A stretch of 64,000 nt of DNA. Origin: Rhodospirillales bacterium (GTDB lineage Bacteria > Pseudomonadota > Alphaproteobacteria > Rhodospirillales > Magnetospirillaceae). Below, piece after piece: positions 27,953-38,742 of this stretch. The stretch lies in the NCBI GenBank assembly GCA_019455065.1, contig JACFNC010000010.1, forward strand, positions 62,001-126,000. The letters are read 5' to 3'. The position numbers and the translations under genes are program-made. The notes under the pieces were generated by a model, which saw only the letters and a program-made list of their open reading frames with translations, did not search any database and was not told the origin of the DNA. Within the stretch, counting starts at the first letter, position 1. Every line of letters starts with the position of its first letter.

Positions 27953-28363
27953 CTAGCGGGCGCTGCGGGTGAAGGGGAAGACCTTGGTGAGGCCGGCGAT
28001 ATCGGTGATCAGCAGCACGATGAAAATCAGGACCGCGGCGCCGACCACCGTGCCCAGGCCGTCGCCGCCGGCGGGCAGCTCGGAGAGGCGACCGGCAATC
28101 TGGCTGATCTCGTCGTCACTCAGCGCGGCGACGCGGGCCGCAGCCTCGTCGGGGGCAATACCCAGGACCGTCAGCTCGCGGCGCACGTCGTCGCGCGCGA
28201 GAAAGGCCGTCACCTTGGCGCGGTCGTCGCCGGCCTGGCGGTCGACCACCGCCTCGGTCGGCACCAACCCGGCGCTGGCCGGAGCGACCGGCAGCGAGGC
28301 CAGTAGCAGGATCGCGGCCATCGGCAGGGCCACGCCGCGATAGAACGGAGAGATGGAGGACAT
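27953..28363 (-). CDS. PA2779-family membrane protein
   Basis: A small 136-residue protein with a signal peptide (ILLLASLPVAPASAG), a charged helical middle (VDRQAGDDRAKVTAFLARDDV...) and one C-terminal membrane helix (VVGAAVLIFIVLLITDIAGL). The layout matches the PA2779 family of unknown function. It lies directly upstream of the peptidase on the same strand, so it is a likely partner or substrate. The 197 bases between it and marC show no gene. Confidence 0.82.
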   Translation of the reverse strand: MSSISPFYRGVALPMAAILLLASLPVAPASAGLVPTEAVVDRQAGDDRAKVTAFLARDDVRRELTVLGIAPDEAAARVAALSDDEISQIAGRLSELPAGGDGLGTVVGAAVLIFIVLLITDIAGLTKVFPFTRSAR

Positions 28364-28560
28364 TCCCGCAGCTCCTTCAGTTGCCGTGGGCGATGTTATT
28401 CAAAGGAGACGCGCCGCGCCAATCGGGGCAGATGGTCTAGGGCGGAACGGTTAGGCGGGCCATCGGATGGCGGAAAGGTCGACAGCGGCGGCGGGCGGCA
28501 TGCGCGGCATCCTGGCCCGAAGGGCCGCTTCCGGTTAATCTGGGAGGGCGCGAGGAGAAC

Positions 28561-29178
28561 TTGGAAGACGTCCTCTACAACTTCACCGCCTTCTTCGTGA
28601 TCATCGACCCGGTCGGCACCGCGGCCCTGTTCGCGGTGATGACGCGCAGCGTCGCGGAGCCGCAGCGGCGCCAGATGGCCAGGCGGGCGACGGCGTTGGC
28701 GGGGTCGCTGCTCCTTATTTTCGCATTTATCGGCGATGCCCTGCTCGAGGCGTTGGGCATCAGCCTGGCGGCGTTCCGCATCGCGGGGGGCATCCTGCTC
28801 TTTCTGCTCGCCACCGACATGGTGTTCGCCCGCCACTCGGGACTGCGCGGCATGACGAGCAGCGAGGACCAGGAAACGGTCCATCGCGAGGACATCACCG
28901 TGTTCCCCCTTGCCTTTCCCCTGATCGCGGGACCAGGCGCGATGACCTCGGTCGTGCTGCTGATGGGAAATGCGCAAGGCGACCTGTTGCGGACCGCCGC
29001 TGTCATCGGCGTGCTGGTGGCCGTGCTGGCGCTCCTTCTGGCGTTGCTGCTGATGGCGCCCCGCGTGCTCGCCGTGCTGGGGGTCACCGGCTCCAACGTG
29101 GTCAGCCGTGTGCTGGGGATCATCCTGGCGGCCCTTGCCGTCCAATTCGTCATCGACGGCCTTAAGTCAATCTTCTAG
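28561..29178 (+). CDS. MarC-family integral membrane protein
   Basis: A 205-residue protein of the MarC/NAAT family with six predicted helices. Characteristic segments are FFVIIDPVGTAALFAVMT, FPLAFPLIAGPGAMTSVVLL and the C-terminal GIILAALAVQFVIDGL. Function in this family is unsettled. Translation starts at TTG with GAGGAGAA immediately upstream. Confidence 0.85.
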   Translation: MEDVLYNFTAFFVIIDPVGTAALFAVMTRSVAEPQRRQMARRATALAGSLLLIFAFIGDALLEALGISLAAFRIAGGILLFLLATDMVFARHSGLRGMTSSEDQETVHREDITVFPLAFPLIAGPGAMTSVVLLMGNAQGDLLRTAAVIGVLVAVLALLLALLLMAPRVLAVLGVTGSNVVSRVLGIILAALAVQFVIDGLKSIF

Positions 29179-29224
29179 CGGGCATCGGAAAGTCGTTCTT
29201 GCCCCAACACCCATAAGATGCTAT

Positions 29225-29239
29225 TGCGACTGTCTCGCA
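29225..29239 (+). promoter_or_regulatory. Candidate iron-regulator operator upstream of the iron-binding protein gene
   Basis: Inverted repeat TGCGA-CTGTC-TCGCA, 38 bases before the ATG of an iron-uptake gene, followed by a near repeat TTCGCA. The half-sites resemble those before bfd at 19636-19659. A Fur-type site is plausible from the gene's function only. Confidence 0.4.
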
Positions 29240-29276
29240 TTCGCATAATGCCAACTTGAAGAGAGGATTGACGGTC

Positions 29277-30296
29277 ATGAGTGCGCTTTCCCGCTTGGCC
29301 CTCGCTGTGGTGGCGTCGCTGATGACGGCCGCAAGCGGCTTCGCCACCGAGGTCAACATCTACTCGGCCCGCAAGGACCAGCTCATCAAGCCCCTGCTCG
29401 ACGAATTCACCAAGCAGACGGGCATTCACTACAACCTGCTGACCGCCGATGCCGACCAGTTGCTCGCGCGGCTGAAGAACGAGGGCCAGAACAGCCCCGC
29501 CGACGTGCTGATCACCACCGACGTCGGGCGGCTCCATCGCGCCAAGACCGAAGGCCTGCTGCAAGCCGTGAACTCGCCGGTCCTCGCGGCCAACATTCCG
29601 GCCCAGTACCGCGACCCCAACGGCCAGTGGTTCGGACTTTCGCTGCGCGCCCGCGTCATCTTCTACGCCAAGGACCGCGTCGACCCGAAGGAGTTGTCGA
29701 CCTATGAGGCCCTGGCCGACCCCAAGTGGAAGAACCGCATCTGCATCCGCAGCTCGAACAACATCTACAACCAGTCGCTTCTGGCCGGGATGATCGCCAT
29801 TCACGGCGCCGACAAGGCCGAGCAATGGGCCAAGGGCGTCGTCGCCAACCTCGCCCGCAAGCCGCAGGGCGGCGACCGCGACCAGATTGCCGCGGTGGCC
29901 GCGGGTCAATGCGATATCGCCGTCGCCAACACCTACTATTACGGAAACATGCTGACCTCGTCGAAGGCCGACGAAAAGGCGGCCGCCGAGAAGGTGGGCG
30001 TGTTCTGGCCCAACCAGGACGGCCGCGGCGCGCATGTGAACATCTCCGGGGGCGCGGTCACCATGAGCGCGAAGAACACGGCCGAGGCGGTGAAGTTGCT
30101 CGAATTCCTGTCGGGTGACGCGGCCCAGCGCATCTACGCCGAGGTCAATCAGGAATATCCGGTGAAACCCGGGGTCGCCTGGTCGCCATTGGTCAAGTCA
30201 TGGGGCGGGTTCAGGGCCGACAACCTGAACGTATCGGCGCTGGGCGAGAACAATCCCGAGGCGGTCCGGATTTTCGACCGCGTCGGCTGGCGCTGA
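29277..30296 (+). CDS. Periplasmic Fe(III)-binding protein of an ABC uptake system (FbpA type)
   Basis: A 339-residue transferrin-like binding protein. After a signal peptide (LALAVVASLMTAASGFA) it begins EVNIYSARKDQLIKPLLDEF, the family pattern. It contains NTYYYGNM, with the adjacent tyrosines that bind Fe(III). GAGAGGA lies before ATG 29277. No permease or ATPase gene follows, so the rest of the transporter must be elsewhere. Confidence 0.92.
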   Translation: MSALSRLALAVVASLMTAASGFATEVNIYSARKDQLIKPLLDEFTKQTGIHYNLLTADADQLLARLKNEGQNSPADVLITTDVGRLHRAKTEGLLQAVNSPVLAANIPAQYRDPNGQWFGLSLRARVIFYAKDRVDPKELSTYEALADPKWKNRICIRSSNNIYNQSLLAGMIAIHGADKAEQWAKGVVANLARKPQGGDRDQIAAVAAGQCDIAVANTYYYGNMLTSSKADEKAAAEKVGVFWPNQDGRGAHVNISGGAVTMSAKNTAEAVKLLEFLSGDAAQRIYAEVNQEYPVKPGVAWSPLVKSWGGFRADNLNVSALGENNPEAVRIFDRVGWR

Positions 30297-30303
30297 GGTC
30301 AAC

Positions 30304-30325
30304 GGGGCCGGGTTCGCCCGGCCCC
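30304..30325. terminator. UUCG-capped hairpin between convergent genes
   Basis: Perfect nine-base-pair stem GGGGCCGGG / CCCGGCCCC closed by TTCG, exactly filling the gap between the iron-binding protein gene and the convergent Hpt gene. There is no T-run, but the stable stem is symmetrical and could stop both transcripts. Confidence 0.6.
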
Positions 30326-30817
30326 TCAGGACGTGCGCGCGGCCCGCTTGGCGATTACCGCCTCGAGGCCGCGCATGATGTTGGCCCCGGCCGTCCCGCC
30401 GTCGCCCTGCATGCGGCTGCCGATGACGAGGCGAAGTGCGTCGATATGCACCTTGACGAGGTCCAGGTCCGCGGTCGCGGCCTCTTCGAGATGTTCGAGG
30501 TAGCGGCAAAGCTGATTGGCGATCGCCGTCATCAGCGGATAGCCGAAGCTTCCCCCCTGCCCCTTGATGTCATGGGCGACGTGGTAGACCTCTTTGAGAT
30601 GGCCCATGCGCCCGGCCGCATCGGCCACCGCGCGGTCGAAAAACTCCTGGGCCTTTTTCAGGTCGTCCTGAACCCATTCGAGGTAGTCGCCCTGCATGCC
30701 CGCGATCAGCGCCTCGGCCTTGTCGAGCACGTCGGGATTGACCCCGTCGGGACCGTAGCTGACCTTGCCCTTCAGGGTCGAGGGGGGCTTGATGATTTCA
30801 TGGTCGTCTGCGCTCAT
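30326..30817 (-). CDS. Hpt (histidine phosphotransfer) domain protein
   Basis: A 163-residue phosphorelay protein with the Hpt motif HVAHDIKGQGGSFGY, phosphorylatable His82. The first 40 residues are an extension without a recognised domain. Its stop is 11 bases... downstream partner first: the receiver gene at 30829-31386 ends 11 bases before this start, so the two form a bicistronic relay. No kinase is encoded nearby. The pair may take phosphate from a hybrid kinase elsewhere. Confidence 0.85.
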   Translation of the reverse strand: MSADDHEIIKPPSTLKGKVSYGPDGVNPDVLDKAEALIAGMQGDYLEWVQDDLKKAQEFFDRAVADAAGRMGHLKEVYHVAHDIKGQGGSFGYPLMTAIANQLCRYLEHLEEAATADLDLVKVHIDALRLVIGSRMQGDGGTAGANIMRGLEAVIAKRAARTS

Positions 30818-30828
30818 GGTCCAATCTC

Positions 30829-31386
30829 TTATCCGTTGAGAAGAGCCTCGACCTCGGCCTGGGTGAGACCGGCGGACGTCTCCTCCGCCGGCGCGCCGAC
30901 GAGGGTCTTGCGGCGCTCCTTGCCCTTGTACTCGATCTGCCGCCGACGGCGGTCGGGACCGAAATAGGTGGCGGTGCGAATGAACGGGCGCGGGCGCTCG
31001 ATGATGGCGCGAATGCGGGAATACAGGCTTCGGGCCGAAATCGGCTTCGCCAGAAACTCGTGCACGCCGGCATCGCGGGCCTCGACGACGCGGTGCATCT
31101 CGGTATGGCCGGTGAGCATGATGATCGCGGCAAATGGATTGGGGCTGTCCTTGCCGGTGCGCACCAGTCTTACGAAATCAAGCCCGTCAAGCGGCGACAT
31201 ATTCCAGTCGCAGATGATGATGTCGGCAGGAAAATGGCGCAATTCCTTGAAGGCATCGGCACCATCGGCGGCTTCCACGACGTTTTTCGTTCCCAATGAA
31301 TGAAGGATCGTCTTGACGAGAGCGCGCATATGCTTGTTGTCGTCAACGACAAGAAAATTCAGCCGCTCGAGGTTGTAACCTCCCAT
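30829..31386 (-). CDS. CheY-like response regulator with charged C-terminal tail
   Basis: A 185-residue protein: receiver domain with Asp15/Asp16, phosphoacceptor Asp60 (IIICDWNMSPLDG) and Lys in EFLAKPIS. It then has a tail of about 60 residues rich in Arg/Lys (DRRRRQIEYKGKERR) ending with a helix TQAEVEALLNG. The tail is not a known DNA-binding domain. It is cotranscribed with the Hpt gene. The similarity of the end to C-terminal tails of motor or flagellar partner proteins is only an impression. Confidence 0.85.
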   Translation of the reverse strand: MGGYNLERLNFLVVDDNKHMRALVKTILHSLGTKNVVEAADGADAFKELRHFPADIIICDWNMSPLDGLDFVRLVRTGKDSPNPFAAIIMLTGHTEMHRVVEARDAGVHEFLAKPISARSLYSRIRAIIERPRPFIRTATYFGPDRRRRQIEYKGKERRKTLVGAPAEETSAGLTQAEVEALLNG

Positions 31387-31485
31387 CGGTGCGCCCTAGA
31401 ACCCTGACCGAATTTCTCTCATGGAAACAACGATCATCGCCGACGAATTCCCCACCCCTGCCCGACACATCGCCTTGATGTCGAG

Positions 31486-31512
31486 TCTATACTTATAGGC
31501 AATATACTTCAA
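31486..31512 (-). promoter_or_regulatory. AT-rich promoter-like stretch for the receiver/Hpt pair
   Basis: On the - strand TTGAAG (31512-31507) and TATAGA (31491-31486) lie 15 bases apart in an unusually AT-rich stretch, about 100 bases before the receiver start. The spacing is shorter than ideal. Confidence 0.35.
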
Positions 31513-31532
31513 TTGCCACGAGGACGGGCGAT

Positions 31533-32432
31533 TCAGGCCCGCGGCAGTGCCCGCGCCACCCGCGAACCGGACGGGCGCCCGAGGTGCCGGCAGATCCTGT
31601 CCCCGGCGGCCACGAGCGCGGTCATGTCGACCCCGGTCTCGATCCCGAGCCCGTCCAGCATGTAAAGGACGTCTTCGCTGGCCACGTTGCCGCTGGCGCC
31701 CTTGGCATAGGGGCAGCCGCCCAGACCGGCCACCGAGCTGTCGACCACCGCGATTCCCAGTTGCATGACCGCCAGGATGTTGGCCAGCGCCTGACCGTAG
31801 GTGTCGTGGAAGTGGGCGGCAAGCCGCTCGACCGGCACCCGCGCCGCCACCGTCTCGACCATCACCTGCGCCTTGCCCGGCGTACCCACGCCGATCGTGT
31901 CGCCCAGCGAAATCTCGTAGCACCCCATCCCGAACAGCCGCGCCGCCACCTCGGCGACCGCGGCGGGCCGGATCTCGCCCTCGTAGGGGCAGCCGAGCAC
32001 GCACGAGACGTAGCCGCGGACCCGCAAGCCGCGCGCGCGTGCGGCGTCGACCACCGGCTCGAAACGCTCGAGGCTTTCGGCGATAGAGCAGTTGATGTTC
32101 TTGCGCGAGAACGACTCCGAGGCGGCACCGAACACGGCGATTTCCTCCGCCCCCGCCGCCAACGCCGCCTCCAGGCCCTTTTCGTTGGGAACCAGGACGG
32201 GATAGCTCGTTCCCGGTCGGCGCCGGATACCGGCCAGCACGGCGGCGGTGTCGGCCATCTGGGGAACCCATTTCGGCGATACGAAGCTGCCCGCCTCGAT
32301 GACGGGCAGACCGGCGGCGGTCAGGCGGTCGATCAGGTCGACCCGCACCTCGACCGGCACGGGCCGCGTCTCGTTCTGAAGCCCGTCGCGCGGCCCCACT
32401 TCCACCATCTTGACCCGTTCCGGCAGGCGCAT
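31533..32432 (-). CDS. liuE: Hydroxymethylglutaryl-CoA lyase
   Basis: Cleaves HMG-CoA to acetyl-CoA and acetoacetate, the last step of leucine breakdown. A 299-residue TIM barrel with [11 protein letters not shown] at the N-terminus (metal and substrate site), HFHDTYGQA and the signature [19 protein letters not shown] carrying the catalytic Cys. ATG 32432 lies 2 bases after the carboxylase stop, with GGAGGA ahead. It is the last gene of the liu operon. Confidence 0.96.
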   Translation of the reverse strand: MRLPERVKMVEVGPRDGLQNETRPVPVEVRVDLIDRLTAAGLPVIEAGSFVSPKWVPQMADTAAVLAGIRRRPGTSYPVLVPNEKGLEAALAAGAEEIAVFGAASESFSRKNINCSIAESLERFEPVVDAARARGLRVRGYVSCVLGCPYEGEIRPAAVAEVAARLFGMGCYEISLGDTIGVGTPGKAQVMVETVAARVPVERLAAHFHDTYGQALANILAVMQLGIAVVDSSVAGLGGCPYAKGASGNVASEDVLYMLDGLGIETGVDMTALVAAGDRICRHLGRPSGSRVARALPRA

Positions 32433-32434
32433 CG

Positions 32435-34435
32435 TCAGTCCTCCGCAACCTCGAATTCCAGCAGTTCCGCACCCTCGGGCACCTGGTCGCCGGCGCGGAA
32501 ATGTATCTCCCTGACCGTTCCGTTGGCGGGCGCCTTGATGGTGTGCTCCATCTTCATCGCTTCGAGGATCAATAGCGGCGCCCCCCGCTCGACCACCGCG
32601 CCCCGCGTTGCGATCACTTGCACCACCTTGCCCGGCATCGGGGCCGTCAGCCCCCCGCCCGCCATCTCGTGGGCGGCGGCGCGCGCCGCCGGGTCGTCGA
32701 GAAGCAACCGCCACGCCCGCCCGTCGACGAACAGGTTGAGTTCCTCGCCCACGCGGACCACCGTGGCGCCACGCCGCGTGCCATCGAGTTCGACCGCCAG
32801 GCGCCCGTCGCCTTCCGCCTCGGCCTTCGCCGCGACGCGGCGTTCGGGCAGGTCCAGCAACCAGCCTTCCGCGCGGTAGTGCACGGTCACGGCCACCCTC
32901 CGATCTCCGTCGCGGAAGGCGAGATCGTGATGGTTGTCATCGTTGAGCCGCCATCCCGCGGCGGCGTGCCATGGCGAGAACGGGTCGCCGGACCGGCGGG
33001 CTACCCGCTCCACCTCGCGCGCCCGTTCGACCATCACCGACAGCGCCGCCACGGCCAGAACGGTGTCGGGGACGGGTTCGGCAGCGGGCGACAGCAGCGC
33101 GCCATGCCGCTCGATGAACCCTGTGTCCACCTCGCCGGCGGCAAAAACGGGATGGCTGGCGATGGCCTGCAGGAATCCGATGTTGGTCGATACCCCGACC
33201 ACCTGATAGGCGGCCAAGGCACTGCGCAGGCGCCGCAGGGCGGCGTCGCGAGTCTCGTCCCATACCACCAGCTTGGCGATCATCGGGTCGTAATGCACGG
33301 TCACGGCGTCGCCCTCGCGCACGCCGGTGTCGACGCGCACATGCACCCCCTCGGCGGGGGGGCGCAAATGGCGAAGGCGGCCCGTCGACGGCAGGAAGCC
33401 CCGCGTCGGATCCTCGGCGTAGACCCGCGCCTCGAAGGCGTGACCGCGGCGGCGGATTTCCTCCTGTCGCAACGGCAGTTCCTGGCCGGCGGCCACCCTG
33501 AGCTGCCACTCGACCAGATCGAGGCCGGTGATCATCTCGGTCACCGGATGTTCGACCTGCAGACGGGTGTTCATCTCGATGAAATAAAACCGGCCGTCCT
33601 CGTACAGGAACTCTACCGTCCCGGCGCCGACATAGGCCACGGCCTTGGCGGCGGCCACGCCGGCGGCGCCGACATGGGCGCGCGCCTCGGCCGTGAGACC
33701 GGGCGCCGGCGCCTCCTCGACCACCTTCTGATGGCGGCGCTGGATCGAGCAGTCGCGCTCGAAGAGGTGCACCACGTTGCCGTGCCGGTCGCCGAACACC
33801 TGAACCTCGACGTGGCGCGGCCGGGTCAAGTACTTCTCGACGAGCAGGCGGTCGTCGCCGAACGCGGCCTTGGCCTCGCGGCGCGCGCCGGCCAGGGCCT
33901 CGGCCAGTTCGCCGGCCTCGTTGACGATGCGCATGCCCTTGCCGCCGCCGCCCGCCGAAGCCTTGACGAGCACCGGAAACCCGATCTCGGCGGCGGCCTT
34001 TTCCAGCGCCGCACCGCTCTGGTCGTCGCCGTGATAGCCGGGCACCATCGGCACCCCGGCCTCGCCCATCAGCCGCTTGGAGGCCGCCTTCGAGCCCATC
34101 ACCTGGATGGCGTGGACGGGCGGGCCGATGAAGACGATCCCCGCCGCCGCGCAAGCCTCGGCGAACTCGGCGTTCTCGGACAGGAAGCCGTAGCCGGGGT
34201 GAACCGCCTGCGCCCCGGTCGCCGTGGCGGCGGCGATCACCTTGCCGGCGTCGAGATAGCTCTCGCGGGCCGCCGCCGGGCCGAGCAGCACGGCTTCGTC
34301 GGCCATCGCCACATGCATCGCCCCGGCGTCGGCCTCGGAATAGACGGCCACGGTGGCAATGCCCATCCGCCGGGCGGTGCGGATGACCCGGCAGGCGATT
34401 TCTCCACGGTTGGCGACGAGGATCTTGTCGAACAT
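32435..34435 (-). CDS. liuD: Methylcrotonyl-CoA carboxylase biotin-containing alpha subunit
   Basis: Biotin carboxylase plus biotin carrier; with the beta subunit it carboxylates 3-methylcrotonyl-CoA. The 666-residue product has the N-terminal biotin carboxylase fold ([39 protein letters not shown]), a BT-type linker and the C-terminal carrier with biotinylated Lys in EAMKMEH. Assignment as methylcrotonyl rather than propionyl subunit rests on the operon; a second alpha subunit lies in the pcc cluster at 50945. It starts 2 bases after the hydratase stop. Confidence 0.93.
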   Translation of the reverse strand: MFDKILVANRGEIACRVIRTARRMGIATVAVYSEADAGAMHVAMADEAVLLGPAAARESYLDAGKVIAAATATGAQAVHPGYGFLSENAEFAEACAAAGIVFIGPPVHAIQVMGSKAASKRLMGEAGVPMVPGYHGDDQSGAALEKAAAEIGFPVLVKASAGGGGKGMRIVNEAGELAEALAGARREAKAAFGDDRLLVEKYLTRPRHVEVQVFGDRHGNVVHLFERDCSIQRRHQKVVEEAPAPGLTAEARAHVGAAGVAAAKAVAYVGAGTVEFLYEDGRFYFIEMNTRLQVEHPVTEMITGLDLVEWQLRVAAGQELPLRQEEIRRRGHAFEARVYAEDPTRGFLPSTGRLRHLRPPAEGVHVRVDTGVREGDAVTVHYDPMIAKLVVWDETRDAALRRLRSALAAYQVVGVSTNIGFLQAIASHPVFAAGEVDTGFIERHGALLSPAAEPVPDTVLAVAALSVMVERAREVERVARRSGDPFSPWHAAAGWRLNDDNHHDLAFRDGDRRVAVTVHYRAEGWLLDLPERRVAAKAEAEGDGRLAVELDGTRRGATVVRVGEELNLFVDGRAWRLLLDDPAARAAAHEMAGGGLTAPMPGKVVQVIATRGAVVERGAPLLILEAMKMEHTIKAPANGTVREIHFRAGDQVPEGAELLEFEVAED

Positions 34436-34437
34436 GC

Positions 34438-35223
34438 TCAGCCTTGCGTCCAGGCGGGCTTGCGCTTGTCGAGGAAGGCCGACAGGCCCTCCTTGCCTTC
34501 CGCCGAGGCCCGGATATCGGCGATGCGCCGCGCCGTGAAGCGCATGAGGTCGGGGCCGCTCTCGCTGTCGCGGACGACGTGGACGAGGTCCTTCGCGGCC
34601 GCCTGCGCCTTCGGCCCGCAAGTCAGCAGCGCCCGTATCATGCGGTCGCGGCTCTCGGCCAGCTTGTCCTGCGGCACCACTTCGCTGACCAGGCCGATGC
34701 GCCTGGCCTCGGCGGCGTCGAAGCGCTCGCCGGTCAGCATGTAGCGGCGGCTGGCGCGCGCGCCGATGGCGGCGAGAACGTAGGGCGAGATGACGCTGGG
34801 GATGATGCCGAGGCGCACCTCGGTCAGCCCGAAGACCGCCGTGTCGGCGGCAACGGCGATGTCGCAGCATGCGACCAGCCCGACACCGCCGCCCAGCGCC
34901 GCCCCCTGGACCACCGCCAGCACCGGCTTCGGGCAGCGGTCGATGGTATCGAGCATGAGGGCCAGAGCCATCGCGTCGCGCAGGTTCTCCTCGTCCGAAT
35001 AGCCGGCCATGCGCCGCATCCAGTTGAGGTCGGCACCGGCCGAGAAGCTGGGCCCCGTCGAGGCCAGCACCACCACGCGCACGCTCTCGTCCTGGCCCAG
35101 GCGGCGGAACTCGTTGGTCAGAAGCCCGATGAGGTTGTCGTCGAAGGCGTTGTGCACCTCGGGGCGAGTCAAGGTCACGGTGGCGACGCCGCCCTCTATG
35201 GTGGTGGTGACGGGTTCGGTCAT
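34438..35223 (-). CDS. liuC: Enoyl-CoA hydratase, probably methylglutaconyl-CoA hydratase
   Basis: A 261-residue crotonase-fold enzyme. The oxyanion-hole segments are SAGADLNWMRRM and QGAALGGGVGLVACCDI, and the catalytic-loop region is FGLTEVRLGIIPSVISPYV. Position between the two carboxylase genes, the order seen in liu operons, supports hydration of 3-methylglutaconyl-CoA to HMG-CoA. The 148 bases before it hold a family A repeat. Confidence 0.92.
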   Translation of the reverse strand: MTEPVTTTIEGGVATVTLTRPEVHNAFDDNLIGLLTNEFRRLGQDESVRVVVLASTGPSFSAGADLNWMRRMAGYSDEENLRDAMALALMLDTIDRCPKPVLAVVQGAALGGGVGLVACCDIAVAADTAVFGLTEVRLGIIPSVISPYVLAAIGARASRRYMLTGERFDAAEARRIGLVSEVVPQDKLAESRDRMIRALLTCGPKAQAAAKDLVHVVRDSESGPDLMRFTARRIADIRASAEGKEGLSAFLDKRKPAWTQG

Positions 35224-35257
35224 GGTTCTCCTGTCCCCCTTCGATCACGAATCCCCT

Positions 35258-35351
35258 CACCCTCCCGCTGCGCGGGCCCCTCCCTCTCCCGCTGGCGTGA
35301 GAGGGGGATTTCTCCCTCTCCCGATTGCGCGAGAGGGCCGGGGTGAGGGGG
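35258..35351. repeat. Dispersed palindromic repeat, family A, copy 2
   Basis: Same layout as 17299-17402: CCCTCACCCT at one end and GGGTGAGGG at the other, with CCCGCTGCGCGGG, CTCTCCCGCTGGCGTGAGAG and CTCTCCCGATTGCGCGAGAG hairpins between. It sits inside the liu operon between the beta subunit and the hydratase. Confidence 0.8.
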
Positions 35352-35371
35352 CGGCGGCACGGCGCTCATCC

Positions 35372-36979
<1,608 letters not shown>

Positions 36980-36989
36980 TGCCGCCCCC

Positions 36990-37595
36990 CTACCATCCGC
37001 CGGCCGACAGCCAGTCGTCCACCATGTCCAGGCGGTCGTTGCCCCAGAACGGCTCGCCGTCGACGAAGGTGAAGGGCGATCCAAAGGCGCCGCGCCGCAG
37101 CGCCTCGTCGGTCGCCTCCTTGAGCTTCGCCTTCCAGACCGGATCGGCCGTCGCGGCCACCAATTCGGTTGCGGGAATGCCCAACGTGGCCCCCTCGGCG
37201 GCCACCGCCTCCGGGGCCGTTACGTCCCGTCCCGCGCCGAAATAGGCCTGAAACATCCTGAGCGCGAACGCGTTGGCGAGCGGCCGGTCGCGGTCGGCCA
37301 GCCAGTAGAAGGCCCGGGCCGCGGCCAGGGTCACGATCGGAAACCTCTCCGGCAACACGAAGGGAAGGTTCATCCGGCGGGCCAGCCGGTCCCAATCGCG
37401 CCGGGCGTAGTCGCCGCGCAGCGGCTGCTCGGTCAGGGGCATCATGCCGGTTGCCTTGAAGGCGGCGCCCAGCATGAACGGCCGCCACTCGACCTCGCGC
37501 CCGTGCTTCGCCGCGATCGCATCGATCCGGTGCGCGGCGAAATACGCATAAGGCGACGCGAAGTCGAAGAAGAACTCGATCGGTGCGGGCATCAC
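36990..37595 (-). CDS. DsbA-fold 2-hydroxychromene-2-carboxylate isomerase family protein
   Basis: A 201-residue thioredoxin-fold protein (kappa-GST/HCCA isomerase family) with [20 protein letters not shown] at the N-terminus and [21 protein letters not shown] at the end. The cysteine of true disulfide enzymes is replaced by Ser in FASPYAYF, as in isomerases. The substrate in a leucine operon is unclear. Start GTG 37595, or ATG 37592. Confidence 0.85.
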   Translation of the reverse strand: MMPAPIEFFFDFASPYAYFAAHRIDAIAAKHGREVEWRPFMLGAAFKATGMMPLTEQPLRGDYARRDWDRLARRMNLPFVLPERFPIVTLAAARAFYWLADRDRPLANAFALRMFQAYFGAGRDVTAPEAVAAEGATLGIPATELVAATADPVWKAKLKEATDEALRRGAFGSPFTFVDGEPFWGNDRLDMVDDWLSAGGW

Positions 37596-37602
37596 GCTCT
37601 CC

Positions 37603-38742
37603 CTAGGCGATATCCTGCACCAGGAAGCGGCTGATCACCATCTTCTGGATGTCGCTCGTGCCCTCGTAGATCTGGCACACTCTTTGATCGCGGTAGAGGC
37701 GTTCCACCTGGAAGTCCGCCAGATAGCCGTAGCCGCCATGAACCTGCAGGGCGTCGGAGATCACGCGCTCGGCCATCTCGCTGGCGAACAGCTTGGCCAT
37801 GCAGGCTTCCTTGAGGCAGGGCTGGCCGGCATCGCGCATGACCGCGGTGTGATGCACGAGGTGCCGCGCCGCCTCGATGCGCGTCGCCATGTCGGCGAGA
37901 CGGAACGCCACCGCCTGATGCTCGAAGATCGGCTTGCCGAAAGTCACCCGCTCCTGGGCGTAGCGCAGCGCGTGATCGTAGGCCGCCTGCGCCAGGCCGA
38001 CGGCCTGGGCTCCGATGCCGATGCGCCCGCCCTCGAGATTGGCCAGGGCCAGGCGGTAGCCGTCGCCCTCGTTGCCGAGGCGGAACTCGGCCGGCACCCG
38101 CATGTCCTCGAACACCAGATGGCAGGTGTCCGAGGCGTGCTGGCCCAGCTTGTCCTCGACGCGCGACACGGTGAAGCCCTTGGTGTCGGTGGGCACCACG
38201 AAGGCGGTGATGCCGCGACCGCCCGCCGCCGGATCGGTCACCGTGAACAGGACCGCGACCTCGGCGTTCTTGCCCGAGGTGATGAACTGCTTGGACCCGT
38301 TGATGACGTAATGATCACCGTCGCGCCGGGCGCGGGTGCGGATGGCCGAGGCGTCGGACCCGGCATGCGGCTCGCTCAAACCGAAGCAGGCGAGCATCCG
38401 CCCGCTCGCCATCGGCTTGAGAAAGCGCTCCTTCTGGGCGTCGTTGCCGCCCTTCAGCACGCAGGCGCAGGCGAGATTCTGCACCGCCACGATGGTCGAG
38501 ATGGCGCCGTCGCCGGCCGCGATCTCCTCCATGGCCAGGGCGTAGGACAGATTGTCGGTACCGGCGCCGCCCCACTCCTCGGGCACGGTCATGCCCCACA
38601 AGCCGAGTTCCCCCATGGCCATCACCGCTTCTCGCGGAAAGGCGTGCTCGCAATCCCATTGGGCCGCGTTGGGCGCCAGCTTTTCGCGTGCGAACTGGCG
38701 CGCCATGTCGCGAATCAGCGTGTGTTCTTCGTCGAGAATCAC
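37603..38742 (-). CDS. Acyl-CoA dehydrogenase (short/branched-chain type)
   Basis: A 379-residue flavoenzyme with the family blocks LACFGLSEPHAGSDASAIRTRA, QFITSGKNAEV, ALANLEGGRIGIGAQAVGLAQ and the C-terminal YRDQRVCQIYEGTSDIQKMV. The start is GTG 38742, with AGGAGA eight bases upstream, overlapping the stop of the dehydrogenase gene before it. It is the second acyl-CoA dehydrogenase of the operon besides isovaleryl-CoA dehydrogenase. Isobutyryl- or 2-methylbutyryl-CoA is a likely substrate, by inference. Confidence 0.9.
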   Translation of the reverse strand: MILDEEHTLIRDMARQFAREKLAPNAAQWDCEHAFPREAVMAMGELGLWGMTVPEEWGGAGTDNLSYALAMEEIAAGDGAISTIVAVQNLACACVLKGGNDAQKERFLKPMASGRMLACFGLSEPHAGSDASAIRTRARRDGDHYVINGSKQFITSGKNAEVAVLFTVTDPAAGGRGITAFVVPTDTKGFTVSRVEDKLGQHASDTCHLVFEDMRVPAEFRLGNEGDGYRLALANLEGGRIGIGAQAVGLAQAAYDHALRYAQERVTFGKPIFEHQAVAFRLADMATRIEAARHLVHHTAVMRDAGQPCLKEACMAKLFASEMAERVISDALQVHGGYGYLADFQVERLYRDQRVCQIYEGTSDIQKMVISRFLVQDIA

